Source: SZAS-18 sp031370675
GTDB taxonomy: Bacteria > Verrucomicrobiota > Verrucomicrobiia > Chthoniobacterales > SZAS-18
Assembly (NCBI GenBank): GCA_031370675.1
Contig: JANMQT010000141.1
Location: forward strand, 1 to 21,841
Reading direction: 5' to 3'
Length of the DNA stretch: 21,841 nt
The translations under genes were made by a program, and so were the position numbers. Within the stretch, counting starts at the first letter, position 1. Each line of letters begins with the position of its first letter. Below the pieces are notes generated by a model. It was not told the origin of the DNA. It searched no databases and saw nothing but the letters and a program-made list of their open reading frames with translations. Below are positions 8,115-15,783 of the stretch, piece by piece.

Positions 8115-8848
8115 CCGCTGGTGGCCGGTGGGCGCGGGGGCGGGGTGGCGGGAGCGTTGGGTTCGGCGCGAATGATCTGGCGGGGGCGCGGCCGGGGAAA
8201 GTCTGTGCCCGCGGGATTGGCGGCCACGCCGGGGGCCGGTGCGACGGCTTTGGGCTGGCCGCCGGGATTCGGGAGGGAGGGGCCGCTGTTGGGTTGAAGC
8301 TGCGGCAACGGACGCACGGGATTCGCGCCCGGGACATTGATATTCGCGGGGGGAGGCGTTGGGCTGTTGACGCGCGGGGCGGGCGCCGCCGCACGGTTGG
8401 ACGCGAGCGAGGCTTGATCGAATAGCAGGACGGCAAATTCGGTTCCCTTTTTCACCGTCACGCGCGTCTGTCCCAGTTGCTCGCTCCATTGCACGTTGAT
8501 CACGCTGACGCCCTGCGGGCTCTCTTCGCCGCTGGCGAGCAGGAAGCGCTGCGAATCCCCGCGTTGCGAGATGGTGACCACATTTTTCTCGCCGATGGTC
8601 ATCACGCCCGCGATGAAGAGATCGTCCGACCACCCGGGTTGCTTTTGCGTCTGCGCGGCGGTGGGGGCGTTGGACGTCGGCAGCGCGAAAGGCGAGCGCG
8701 AGAGCGTCTTCTCATAACGGGAAAGGGGATACGCGGCGGGAATCACCTCCGGATCCTCGGCGCGAAGCCGGCCAGGCCCGGCCAGCGCGAGCGCGCCAGC
8801 GCCCATCACGGCGTAGCTCGCGCGAACTCGGAGGCTTCGAAAAATCAT
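8096..8848 (-). CDS. T2SS-associated secreted protein, GspC/PilP-like with proline-rich tail
   Basis: This 250-residue protein is the last gene of the T2SS operon. Its ATG (8848) overlaps the gspM stop by four bases (ATGA), so the two are translationally coupled. A signal peptide or membrane anchor covers residues 1-30 (SYAVMGAGALALAGPGRLRA, then EDPE). Residues 45-146 hold SRSPFALPT and then a small beta-rich domain (LFIAGVMTIGEKNVVTISQ, then RFLLASGE and FAVLLFD). Its pattern resembles the homology region of GspC and the PilP domain, which contact the secretin. Residues 153-250 are almost pure Pro/Ala/Asn low complexity. Position after GspL and GspM, and the absence of any other gspC, support a GspC/PilP role. 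The fold match is by eye and remains inference; it could be an unrelated lineage-specific T2SS part. Confidence 0.7.
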   Translation of the reverse strand: MIFRSLRVRASYAVMGAGALALAGPGRLRAEDPEVIPAAYPLSRYEKTLSRSPFALPTSNAPTAAQTQKQPGWSDDLFIAGVMTIGEKNVVTISQRGDSQRFLLASGEESPQGVSVINVQWSEQLGQTRVTVKKGTEFAVLLFDQASLASNRAAAPAPRVNSPTPPPANINVPGANPVRPLPQLQPNSGPSLPNPGGQPKAVAPAPGVAANPAGTDFPRPRPRQIIRAEPNAPATPPPRPPATSGQALPD

Positions 8849-9474
8849 GGCTTGTACCATTTCGCGATGCGGAATTTTCCGCGCAGCAGGTTGCTGTCGC
8901 TGGGATCCGTCTGCACCGTCGCGCTCTCGAAGACGATGAAGCGCTCCGGCTGCTGGACGGTGTGGAGAAAGCGGGCGACGGCGGCCCACGTTCCCTTGGT
9001 GTCGATGCTGACGGAGACGGATTGAAAGGCGGCGTCCGCGCCGATCTTCTCCGCGGGATTGATCACGGGCGGGGCGTCGAGCAGGAGACCATTGTTGCGC
9101 GTCAGCGTCTCGAGGTCATTCAACAGATCGATGCTGGCGCGATCGCGGCCCGCGCCGATCGCGGGCTGCTTCTCGTTGAGCCAGGTCGCGCGCTGGGACC
9201 AGAGCGCCGATTGGGAGAGCAGCGCCTTGGCCGAGGTGGCGGTCATGCTCCGCGCGCTCCACTGTGCCCGGAGCTCGTTGATCGACCGAAGCAACCCGCG
9301 AATCACCAGCAGATTGAGCACGATGAAAATCGCAGTGCTGACAATCAACACGAGTTTCCGCTCCCGGGCCGAAAGGCGCAGGTAGGCTTCAGGCGGGCGA
9401 AGCCTCGGCAGTGGAAAGGAAAGTTGAGGCAATTTCACGGGGAAAAACGAGGCGAAAGTCTCACGCTCCGCCAA
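8845..9474 (-). CDS. gspM: T2SS inner-membrane protein GspM (PilO-like)
   Basis: GspM/PilO proteins form the inner-membrane platform with GspL. This 209-residue protein has a cytoplasmic N-terminus rich in Pro and Arg and one membrane segment at 41-60 (LVLIVSTAIFIVLNLLVIRG). A coiled-coil-like stretch follows (SINELRAQWSARSMTATS and beyond). The C-terminal domain (LNDLETLTRNNGLLL, then FQSVSVSIDTKGTWAAVARFLHTVQQ) matches the ferredoxin-like fold of PilO/GspM type b. The start is uncertain. TTG 9474 overlaps the gspL stop by 14 bases and suits coupling; GTG 9438 is the next choice, and neither has a clear ribosome binding site. The stop overlaps the ATG of the next gene. The call rests on topology, order and C-domain pattern rather than a strict motif. 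Confidence 0.82.
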   Translation of the reverse strand: MAERETFASFFPVKLPQLSFPLPRLRPPEAYLRLSARERKLVLIVSTAIFIVLNLLVIRGLLRSINELRAQWSARSMTATSAKALLSQSALWSQRATWLNEKQPAIGAGRDRASIDLLNDLETLTRNNGLLLDAPPVINPAEKIGADAAFQSVSVSIDTKGTWAAVARFLHTVQQPERFIVFESATVQTDPSDSNLLRGKFRIAKWYKP

Positions 9475-10732
9475 ATGAAATGCTGATGCGGAAACGCGCG
9501 CGGCCGTTGGCCAGAATTTGGGGTGGCTCCGCGCTGAAACGCAGGCCGGCCAGCTCGGGCCGCGCCTTCAGGCGCTCGTTCAAGTCGGTGGCCAGCGAGG
9601 CCGAGGGCGCCTCGCCCTGCACCAGGATCTCGCGCGGTGACTGGTCGTAGCTCGTGATGCGGAGATCCGTCGACGGGATGCTCTCGCAAATATTGTGCAG
9701 GACCTCGATCAAGTAGAGCCGGCGATCGAGCGCGGGCGCGAGCGCGTTCCAGCGCTTCATGCTGGCCTGGATTTCCGCTACGTGGGGGGCGCTGGTTGCG
9801 ATGACACGATCGAGCGAGGAAACGCGCAATTTCAGGAAACCGACAAACAGCGCGCCGAGCGCGAGAAGCCCGACGTAGACCGCGGCGGCAAGCACGACGG
9901 AATGCTTCATTCGATCGACCCGTCCCGCGCGGTCGCGCTGGTTCTTCCACTGCGGCGGCTGTAGGTCCGCGGCTCCCGGGGTCGGCGTGGCCTGATCAAG
10001 ATCGATCCATTCAACCGGGACGCCGAGTTCCGCGGCGAAGACCGGCTCCAGGTCCCGCCGGCGCGCATCGATCCGGACGGTCTGCACGTTGGTGGGGGCC
10101 GAGGCCAGTTCCGCTCCCATCAGAATCGGACCGATCTCGGAGCGAATCGCGTCGGCGGAGTTTCCGCCGAGCGGCTGCGCGAAGCAGACCACCCCGCGCT
10201 CGCAGATTCCCACCACCACGCGACCGTGCTCCTCGATGGCAAGCAGAGAGTTTCCGTCGCGCGGGGAGTCCGGGCAGGCGCGGGCGAGATTGAGAATGAC
10301 CTTGGCGGGCCAGCGCGATCGGTCGGCCAGCGGGCGGGCCCCCTCGAGCAGGCGGTCGACCGGCGCCACGATCACGGCGATCTCGCTCGTGCCCTCGTTT
10401 TCGCGGATGACATCAAGTCCAGTGACGGCCGCGTCGATCGAATAAGGCAGCACCTTCTCGAGCTGAAGTTGCGCCATCTCGAGGCGTTCGCCGGGCGAGG
10501 CAGTGGGAAGCTTCATGCGCTGGAGCATGACCCACTCGAGCGGAACAAAGAGAACGATGTCCTCCGCCCGATCGGCGGCCGCAACGGCAGCTTCGTCGAG
10601 GCTCGAATACTCGGCGGTTGTCCGGGATCCGGCGGGACCCGCGGTGAGCGTCCACGCGCCCGCCGAGGCTCCGGGCGCGAGCGCGCAGGGGGGATCGGCC
10701 GGCGGGGGCGGTGATTTTAGTTTTCTCTCCAC
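9461..10732 (-). CDS. gspL: T2SS protein GspL (PilM-PilN type fusion)
   Basis: GspL recruits the ATPase GspE to the inner membrane. This 423-residue protein has a cytoplasmic actin-like (PilM-type) domain up to about residue 250. It is recognised by VLFVPLEWVMLQRMKLPT (60-77) and ERLEMAQLQLEKVLPYS (82-98), the usual helix before the third strand. A membrane segment covers 277-299, and a PilN-like periplasmic domain follows (RLYLIEVLHNICESIPSTDLRI, then ILVQGEA). The first 40 residues are Pro/Ala/Gly rich. The start is GTG 10732, 16 bases inside the end of gspK, with no separate ribosome binding site, so translation is probably coupled. The stop overlaps the proposed gspM start. Gene order K-L-M is the classic T2SS order. 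Confidence 0.9.
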   Translation of the reverse strand: MERKLKSPPPPADPPCALAPGASAGAWTLTAGPAGSRTTAEYSSLDEAAVAAADRAEDIVLFVPLEWVMLQRMKLPTASPGERLEMAQLQLEKVLPYSIDAAVTGLDVIRENEGTSEIAVIVAPVDRLLEGARPLADRSRWPAKVILNLARACPDSPRDGNSLLAIEEHGRVVVGICERGVVCFAQPLGGNSADAIRSEIGPILMGAELASAPTNVQTVRIDARRRDLEPVFAAELGVPVEWIDLDQATPTPGAADLQPPQWKNQRDRAGRVDRMKHSVVLAAAVYVGLLALGALFVGFLKLRVSSLDRVIATSAPHVAEIQASMKRWNALAPALDRRLYLIEVLHNICESIPSTDLRITSYDQSPREILVQGEAPSASLATDLNERLKARPELAGLRFSAEPPQILANGRARFRISISFGGA

Positions 10733-11646
10733 TTGATGATCTGGGGTTGGGCACCCCCTTTGGTCGCGACGACGTCGATGCGGCGTTTGATCACGCCGGC
10801 CCGACCCTCGCTAGTAATATGGATTGTCGGGTCGTTCAATGAAAGAAGGCCGCCAAGGGCGTCGAAGTCCGCCTTGGCCATACCAAGCAATCCCTGGACC
10901 TGCCGAAGGTCCGTCAGCTTCAAATCGTCGGCGGTGCCGTCCTCCTTGTCAGGTCCGCTGCGAAATTGCACGAGGCCCCGGGCACTGCGCTGGCCGACGC
11001 CGGGGATCGACGAAAGCAGGTCCTCGCTGGCCCATTGCACATCGATCGGACCCTGGCTCAACAAGGTAAAATCCTGTTCCCAGCCGTTCTGCGAGGTCAG
11101 CGGATCGCAGGCTGGAATCTGGTAAAGCTCCGCGAGATCACGCAGCGGCTGGTTGGCGATCGGCCCCCGCACCGGTGTCTCGTTGCCGTTCAAGCGGCGC
11201 ACATCGTCGGCGTCGACCCAATCCAGCAGGGAATCGACCAACGCCTCGCGCTCGGCGAAGGCGAGCCCCTTGGTCGAGAGAAAATTCTTGAGCGTCTCAA
11301 GCTTCTTCGGCTCCTCACCGGCGAGAATCCAGTTAAGGTTCAAGCGCCCGCCTTCCCCCTTGATGCGCGCGGCAAAACCGCGCTGGTCGGGAAATTCCTG
11401 GACGAGCGCGGGCGTCTTGTAGCTCGAGGCGGGATGAAGCGCGACCTGGAGTCCCGAATAAGCCATAGCGTGGGCATCGAGCGCGAGGTTCTCCTCCGTT
11501 TGCCCATCGAGTTCGGTGGCCACTTTCCGCGCGAGCGCGAGCACCACGAAGGTCAGCAACATCAGCGCCCAGATGACGAGCAGCATGGCGGCACCCGACG
11601 CGCCGGGCCGGCGGCAGCGCCGCGGGACGAGGATCCACCGGTTCAT
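10717..11646 (-). CDS. gspK: T2SS minor pseudopilin GspK
   Basis: GspK caps the tip of the pseudopilus with GspI and GspJ. The 309-residue protein has a prepilin-type N-terminus, cleaved after G18 (ASG then AAMLLVIWALMLLTFVVLA). As in known GspK proteins, mature residue 5 is not Glu (here Leu), fitting its place at the tip. The large periplasmic part contains NLNWILAG, DSLLDWVDADD (141-151) with the acidic cluster typical of GspK, and a helix-hairpin-helix-like segment (DLLSSIPGVGQRSARGLVQFR). ATG 11646 overlaps the gspJ stop by four bases (ATGA), while its own end overlaps the gspL start. The size is normal for the family and there is no sign of damage. Confidence 0.93.
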   Translation of the reverse strand: MNRWILVPRRCRRPGASGAAMLLVIWALMLLTFVVLALARKVATELDGQTEENLALDAHAMAYSGLQVALHPASSYKTPALVQEFPDQRGFAARIKGEGGRLNLNWILAGEEPKKLETLKNFLSTKGLAFAEREALVDSLLDWVDADDVRRLNGNETPVRGPIANQPLRDLAELYQIPACDPLTSQNGWEQDFTLLSQGPIDVQWASEDLLSSIPGVGQRSARGLVQFRSGPDKEDGTADDLKLTDLRQVQGLLGMAKADFDALGGLLSLNDPTIHITSEGRAGVIKRRIDVVATKGGAQPQIIKWREN

Positions 11647-12281
11647 GTGCGGGACGCCTTGGCCGGCAGGCGCACGATCGTTTCGTAGTCGGGAGCCCCC
11701 GTGGTGAAGCGCATGCGGAAACGGATCAAATCGGGCAACGCCGCGGGATCGTTCCAGTCGTCGACCCAGCTGTTGATGCGGGCGTCATAATACGCGACCT
11801 CAAACGAAGCCAGGTTGGAAAGCAGCGGCACGTCCGCGACCGGCTTCGGCGGGAGATTGGGATCGGACTGAATGAGCGCGCGCGACAGGACCAGTCGCGC
11901 GCCGTCGCTACTCGGGACCAATTCGAGCGTGGCGAAAAAATATCCCTCGCCGCGCCGCGCGAAGACCCCGTTTCCGGGCGGGCTGATCCACATGATCGTA
12001 TCCGAGGCGGTGCCCGCGCCCCGCTTCGATTTGCCCGTCAACAATTGCGCGCCGCTGGGGACGCGCGCTGGCAGGTTTACGGCCTGCGCCTGAAACAAGC
12101 GGTTGAATCCCGCCAGGTCGGATTGCAGCGTGCCGGAGTTATACGCGACGCTCGCGGAGGTGAGCGTCGAGCCGACAAATTGGTAAAGCGCAATCGCGAC
12201 CATCGACAGGATCGCCACCGAAAGAAGGATCTCGAGCAGCGTGAAGGCGTCTCGCTGATGATGGGGGCGGGGCGGGGGCAT
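11643..12281 (-). CDS. gspJ: T2SS minor pseudopilin GspJ
   Basis: GspJ is a minor pseudopilin of the tip complex. The 212-residue protein has a short basic leader, then the prepilin motif DA-FTLLEILLSVAILSMVAIAL with Glu at mature position 5 (E17). The residue before the cut is Ala (A12), not the usual Gly; prepilin peptidases tolerate Ala, but it is less common. The globular part carries LVPSSDGARLVLSRAL and a beta-rich end (FEVAYYDARINSWVDDW, then IRFRMRFTTG) that fits the GspJ pattern of a comparison strand plus a computed slope-like C-terminus. ATG 12281 lies nine bases after the gspI stop. Its stop overlaps the gspK start. Placement between I and K supports the call strongly. Confidence 0.9.
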   Translation of the reverse strand: MPPPRPHHQRDAFTLLEILLSVAILSMVAIALYQFVGSTLTSASVAYNSGTLQSDLAGFNRLFQAQAVNLPARVPSGAQLLTGKSKRGAGTASDTIMWISPPGNGVFARRGEGYFFATLELVPSSDGARLVLSRALIQSDPNLPPKPVADVPLLSNLASFEVAYYDARINSWVDDWNDPAALPDLIRFRMRFTTGAPDYETIVRLPAKASRT

Positions 12282-12290
12282 GGGGGCCGG

Positions 12291-12704
12291 TCAGTTGCCG
12301 CGCAGCAGGTAAAATGTGGAAGTCCGGCGGTGGCGTTCACCCTCGCTGTCCCATTCGGCCGTGAGGATCACCTGGTTGAGGCCGGACATGATGACGCCCT
12401 CCTCGTTTTTGAATTCCAGCACCTTGCGCGTCTCAAGCATCGTCAAGCCGGCAAACGCACCCTTCAATTCCCGGCGGGCGGAATTATCCGGCATGGCCGG
12501 GTTCGCCTGGATTTCCCCCATGCGGTTCTGCAGCGCGAGCCGCGCCCGTTCGGATTCGCCGCGCAATCGCTGAGCGATCAAGCATTGCGTAAGCGCCGCA
12601 CCCAGCGTGACGACGCCCATCGCGAAGATCGCGACCGCGAGCATGATCTCCAGCAGCATGAAGCCGCGGCGGCGGCGATGGGCCCGAAAGTTCCGCGCGC
12701 TCAT
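12291..12704 (-). CDS. gspI: T2SS minor pseudopilin GspI
   Basis: GspI nucleates the pseudopilus tip with GspJ and GspK. This 137-residue protein has a very basic leader (RAHRRRRG), cleaved after G14, then FMLLEIMLAVAIFAMGVVTLG with Glu at mature position 5 (E19). The size and the MLLEVMVALAI-like hydrophobic stretch are typical of GspI. The body includes ALQNRMGEIQANP and ends with strands (NQVILTAEWDSEGERHRRTSTFYLLRG). A longer open frame reaches 12974, but it overlaps gspH. ATG 12704 overlaps the gspH stop by four bases (ATGA), the same coupling as gspJ-gspK, so this start is well supported. Confidence 0.9.
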   Translation of the reverse strand: MSARNFRAHRRRRGFMLLEIMLAVAIFAMGVVTLGAALTQCLIAQRLRGESERARLALQNRMGEIQANPAMPDNSARRELKGAFAGLTMLETRKVLEFKNEEGVIMSGLNQVILTAEWDSEGERHRRTSTFYLLRGN

Positions 12705-13228
12705 CGGGCGACAAACGATCGGATGGTGGGCCGGGCGGAGAGTGCGGAATAGCGCAACTCCCACGAACCGGACGGCCCCTTGTAGAGAACGGTGGCGGGT
12801 TCGCAGGTGCCGGTCGGCCAAAAGGTCCATTCCGGAGCGGGATCCTTCTCGATCGCCGCCGGCAGGAGGAGCGAATACGATTCCGCATCGCCAGGGGTAA
12901 AGACCTGCTCGATGGCGTCGAGGTCCTCGCGGGCCGGTCCGTCGGCTGACATCCGGATCTTCTGCTTGTCCCACGAGAGGACGTAGACGCGGCCGTCGGC
13001 CATGCTGCGTTCACGGGCCTGCGCCACGAAGGTGTCGAAGGTCTCCATCGACTTCTGCAGGCGCCCGGCCGCGAACATTCCGTCGAGGGCTGGCAGGGCG
13101 AGCGCGAGGATCAAAAGGACGAGCGCGATGGAGACCGCGATCTCGACCAAGGTGAACGCGCGTGGGCGAAACTTCCGCACAGTGGCAAGGTTAGAGGAGG
13201 AAGCCATCCAGCGCAATCCGGCCCGCAT
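12701..13228 (-). CDS. gspH: T2SS minor pseudopilin GspH
   Basis: This is the first gene of the minus-strand T2SS operon. The 175-residue protein has a 24-residue basic leader ending RPRA, then FTLVEIAVSIALVLLILALALPAL with Glu at mature position 5 (E29). Ala rather than Gly precedes the cut, as in gspJ. The mature part has the GspH/FimT-type layout: FVAQARERSMADGRVYVLSWDKQKIRM, then YSLLLPAAI and WTFWPTGTCEPATV, a pattern where the FWPDG-like turn is common in GspH. ATG 13228 is preceded by GAGG at seven bases; a second ATG at 13207 has no such site. It diverges from gspD. A plain prepilin-type minor protein is the alternative, but order favours GspH. Confidence 0.87.
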   Translation of the reverse strand: MRAGLRWMASSSNLATVRKFRPRAFTLVEIAVSIALVLLILALALPALDGMFAAGRLQKSMETFDTFVAQARERSMADGRVYVLSWDKQKIRMSADGPAREDLDAIEQVFTPGDAESYSLLLPAAIEKDPAPEWTFWPTGTCEPATVLYKGPSGSWELRYSALSARPTIRSFVAR

Positions 13229-13231
13229 GGT

Positions 13232-13260
13232 TTGACCTCGGGGCCAAAAGACCGTTTACT
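13232..13260 (+). promoter_or_regulatory. candidate sigma-70 promoter for gspD-gspE
   Basis: TTGACC (13232-13237) and TTTACT (13255-13260) match the -35 and -10 boxes at five and four of six positions, with 17 bases between. Transcription would begin near 13267, leaving about 27 bases before ATG 13294. This would make GTG 13267 nearly leaderless and so favours the ATG. The -35 box lies next to the gspH start on the other strand. Confidence 0.4.
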
Positions 13261-13293
13261 GCCCTAGTGTTCCTTCTCCAGCCGTGCCGTCTG

Positions 13294-15750
13294 ATGCGCG
13301 CTAGCGCCCTTTTGTTGTCCCTGGCGTGCTCGCTCCCGGCCGGGATGGCCCGTGCCCAGGCTCCCGCCGGACCCCTGCCGCTGCCCGTCACCCCGCCGCC
13401 TATTGTCGTTCCGCCGGTGGCCGGCGTGCCGGGCCCCGGGTCCAGCGCAGGCGAGGAAATGGTCCAGATGCAGCTGCCCAATGCCGATGTCCGCGACGTG
13501 CTCAGTTATTACGAGCGCCTCACCGGCAAGCGGCTGGTCCTTGACTCCACCATCCAGGGCCAGATCAACATCGTCGTCAACGGCAAGGTGACGAAGTCCG
13601 AGGCGATCAAGCTGATCGAAACCGCGCTCCTGCTGAATGGGTTTTCCATCGTCCCCGGCGACGGCGTCACCAAGGTGCTCGGCCTGAGCAAGAATGCGCG
13701 CGGCGCCGGCGTCTCGATCTATTCCGACTTCTCCCAACTGCCGGACGGCGAGCTGGTCGTGTCGTACCTCTTTCGCCTGCGCTATCTGGATCCGACCGAG
13801 CTGCAGCAGATCCTGCAGCAATACATCACGGCGAATCTCTACACTTCGTTCGTCGCGCTGCCGAAATCCGGGGCCCTCCTCGTCACCGAAAGCACGAGCG
13901 TGATCCGCAAGCTCGTGCAGCTGGTGCGCGATGTCGACATTCCGCCGGCCGAGGTCGTCGAGGAATTCATCCGGCTGGAGCGGGCGGACGTGACCAAGGC
14001 CGTCGAGTTTTTGAATTCCGTTTTTGAGCGCAAGGAAGCCGCCGCCGCGCCCACCGGCAATCGCGTGCGCCCGCGGCCCGCCGCCAACCAGGCCGGCAAT
14101 CCCAATCCCGCGAATGTGGCCGTGCCCGGTGTGCTGGAAAATCCCGGTCTGTCGAGCGCGCTCGGCGGGATGACCGAGGACGCCATCGTGGTGGGCAAAA
14201 TTCAGATTACAGCGGATGTGCGCACCAACCGCGTGCACGTCGTGACCCGCCCGATCAACATGCCGCTGGTGCGCCGGTTGATCGAGGAATTCGACGCGAA
14301 CACGCCGTTTGCCGATCCGGTGAAGCGCCGGCTCAAGTTCGTTTCCGCGCGGGACATCCTTCCCATTCTTGTCCAATCACTGACCGAGCCCGGCAGCGAT
14401 CAGTCCGGAGCCGGGGGAGCGGCCGGCGCGCAAGGCCGTCCGGCGGGCCAGACGGGTGCCCAGAATCCCCTCTTCGCCAACAACCAGAATCGCTCCGCCG
14501 GCGGCACCGGGGCCGGCGGGACGGGCGCAGGCGGGGGCGGCGGTCTGAATTTGACGCAGGGCCTCGAGACTCAGCAGGCCGACACCTCGCCAAGCGCGGT
14601 GATCGTCGGCAACACCAAGCTGATCGCGGATCCGCGCGACAACGCCATCATCGTGCAAGGCAGCGGCGAAGCGGTCGATCGCGTGAGCAAGATTATCGCG
14701 CAGCTCGATGTGCGCGCGCCGCAGGTGCTCATATCGGCGGTGATCGGCGAATTCTCACTGGGCGACGGCATCGACAGTGGGGTGGATTACCTGCTCCGGA
14801 CCGGGAGCGTGAAGGGATTTACCAGGTTTACGGGAAATGGGCCGGTGGATCCATCGAACCCGAATCCGGGTACCACCCCTGCGTCGTCGGGCGCCTCGGT
14901 AATTCAGGCGCTGGCGGCGGCGTTCGGCGGCTTCAACGGAGCGGGCGCGCTCATCAACGCGACGAACGGTTTCGATATCCTGGTCAAGCTCCTCGAAAGC
15001 AGCAGCCGCTTCAAAACGATTTCACGGCCGGTAGTTTTCGCCAGCAACAACAAGAAAGCGGTGATTGCGAGCGGTCAGGAAATCGCCGTCCCGACGCAGA
15101 CCCTTTCCAACGTCACAAGCCCCGGGACCATCTTCAACGGCAACACCTCGGCCGTCAGCGCCTCGATTTCCTTCAAGAGTGTCACGCTGCAATTGGAAGT
15201 CATTCCGCTGATCAATAGCGACAACGAGGTCACGCTCGACATTTACCAGAAGATTGATTCCGTCGTGGCGGGCGGTTCGGTCAGCATTGCCGGGAATAGC
15301 GTGCCGACGATTGCCACGCGCTACGTGCGTTCGACGGTCTCAGTGGCAAACAATAGCACCATCGTGCTGGGCGGCTTGATCAAGCAGGATGAGTCGAAGA
15401 GCCAAAACGGGCTGCCGTTTCTCAGCCGGATTCCCATCCTGGGTTATCTCTTCAAGTCGCAGAGCCGCAGCGACAATCGATCGGAACTGATCATCCTGCT
15501 GCACCCGGTGGTTATGAACACCGCCAAACAGATTGCGCGCGGCAAGTACGACGAGGAACAGCGCTATTACATGACAGGTGACCTCGCCGGGCAGCTCTAC
15601 CCGCCGGGCCGCCCGCAGCCCGCGCCGAACTCGGTGCGCAAGGCGATTCGGGTGGAGCAGCCGCCGCCCAAGTCCAAAAAGGCCAAGCCCAGCCCCACGC
15701 CCGCTCCCAAGGAAGTCGTGCGCAAGGAAGACACCTCAATGGGTGGCTAG
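13294..15750 (+). CDS. gspD: T2SS outer-membrane secretin GspD
   Basis: GspD multimers form the outer-membrane secretion channel. The protein (818 residues from ATG 13294) starts with a signal peptide (ALLLSLACSLPAGMARA). The N0 domain follows (MQLPNADVRDVLSYYERLTGKRLVLD), then N1-N3 repeats. The secretin core begins near residue 473 (APQVLISAVIGEFSL), with SGQEIAVPTQTL in the gate region. It ends with GLPFLSRIPILGYLFKSQ and ELIILLHPVV. Two low-complexity stretches interrupt the N-domains: Pro/Ala/Asn at about 246-290 and Gly/Ala/Gln at about 365-425. The C-terminal tail of about 70 residues ends in a Lys/Pro-rich segment with no obvious S-domain. GTG 13267 is an alternative start; neither has a clear ribosome binding site. 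gspE follows after 33 bases. Confidence 0.95.
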   Translation: MRASALLLSLACSLPAGMARAQAPAGPLPLPVTPPPIVVPPVAGVPGPGSSAGEEMVQMQLPNADVRDVLSYYERLTGKRLVLDSTIQGQINIVVNGKVTKSEAIKLIETALLLNGFSIVPGDGVTKVLGLSKNARGAGVSIYSDFSQLPDGELVVSYLFRLRYLDPTELQQILQQYITANLYTSFVALPKSGALLVTESTSVIRKLVQLVRDVDIPPAEVVEEFIRLERADVTKAVEFLNSVFERKEAAAAPTGNRVRPRPAANQAGNPNPANVAVPGVLENPGLSSALGGMTEDAIVVGKIQITADVRTNRVHVVTRPINMPLVRRLIEEFDANTPFADPVKRRLKFVSARDILPILVQSLTEPGSDQSGAGGAAGAQGRPAGQTGAQNPLFANNQNRSAGGTGAGGTGAGGGGGLNLTQGLETQQADTSPSAVIVGNTKLIADPRDNAIIVQGSGEAVDRVSKIIAQLDVRAPQVLISAVIGEFSLGDGIDSGVDYLLRTGSVKGFTRFTGNGPVDPSNPNPGTTPASSGASVIQALAAAFGGFNGAGALINATNGFDILVKLLESSSRFKTISRPVVFASNNKKAVIASGQEIAVPTQTLSNVTSPGTIFNGNTSAVSASISFKSVTLQLEVIPLINSDNEVTLDIYQKIDSVVAGGSVSIAGNSVPTIATRYVRSTVSVANNSTIVLGGLIKQDESKSQNGLPFLSRIPILGYLFKSQSRSDNRSELIILLHPVVMNTAKQIARGKYDEEQRYYMTGDLAGQLYPPGRPQPAPNSVRKAIRVEQPPPKSKKAKPSPTPAPKEVVRKEDTSMGG

Positions 15751-15783
15751 GCGCAGGGCACTGGTCGTTTCAGCAGGTCGTAT

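Noticed and set aside
13264..14376. 370-residue open frame opposite gspD
   Set aside because: It mirrors the secretin codons, is rich in His/Asp/Gln as expected of an antisense frame, and has no recognisable motif or start site.
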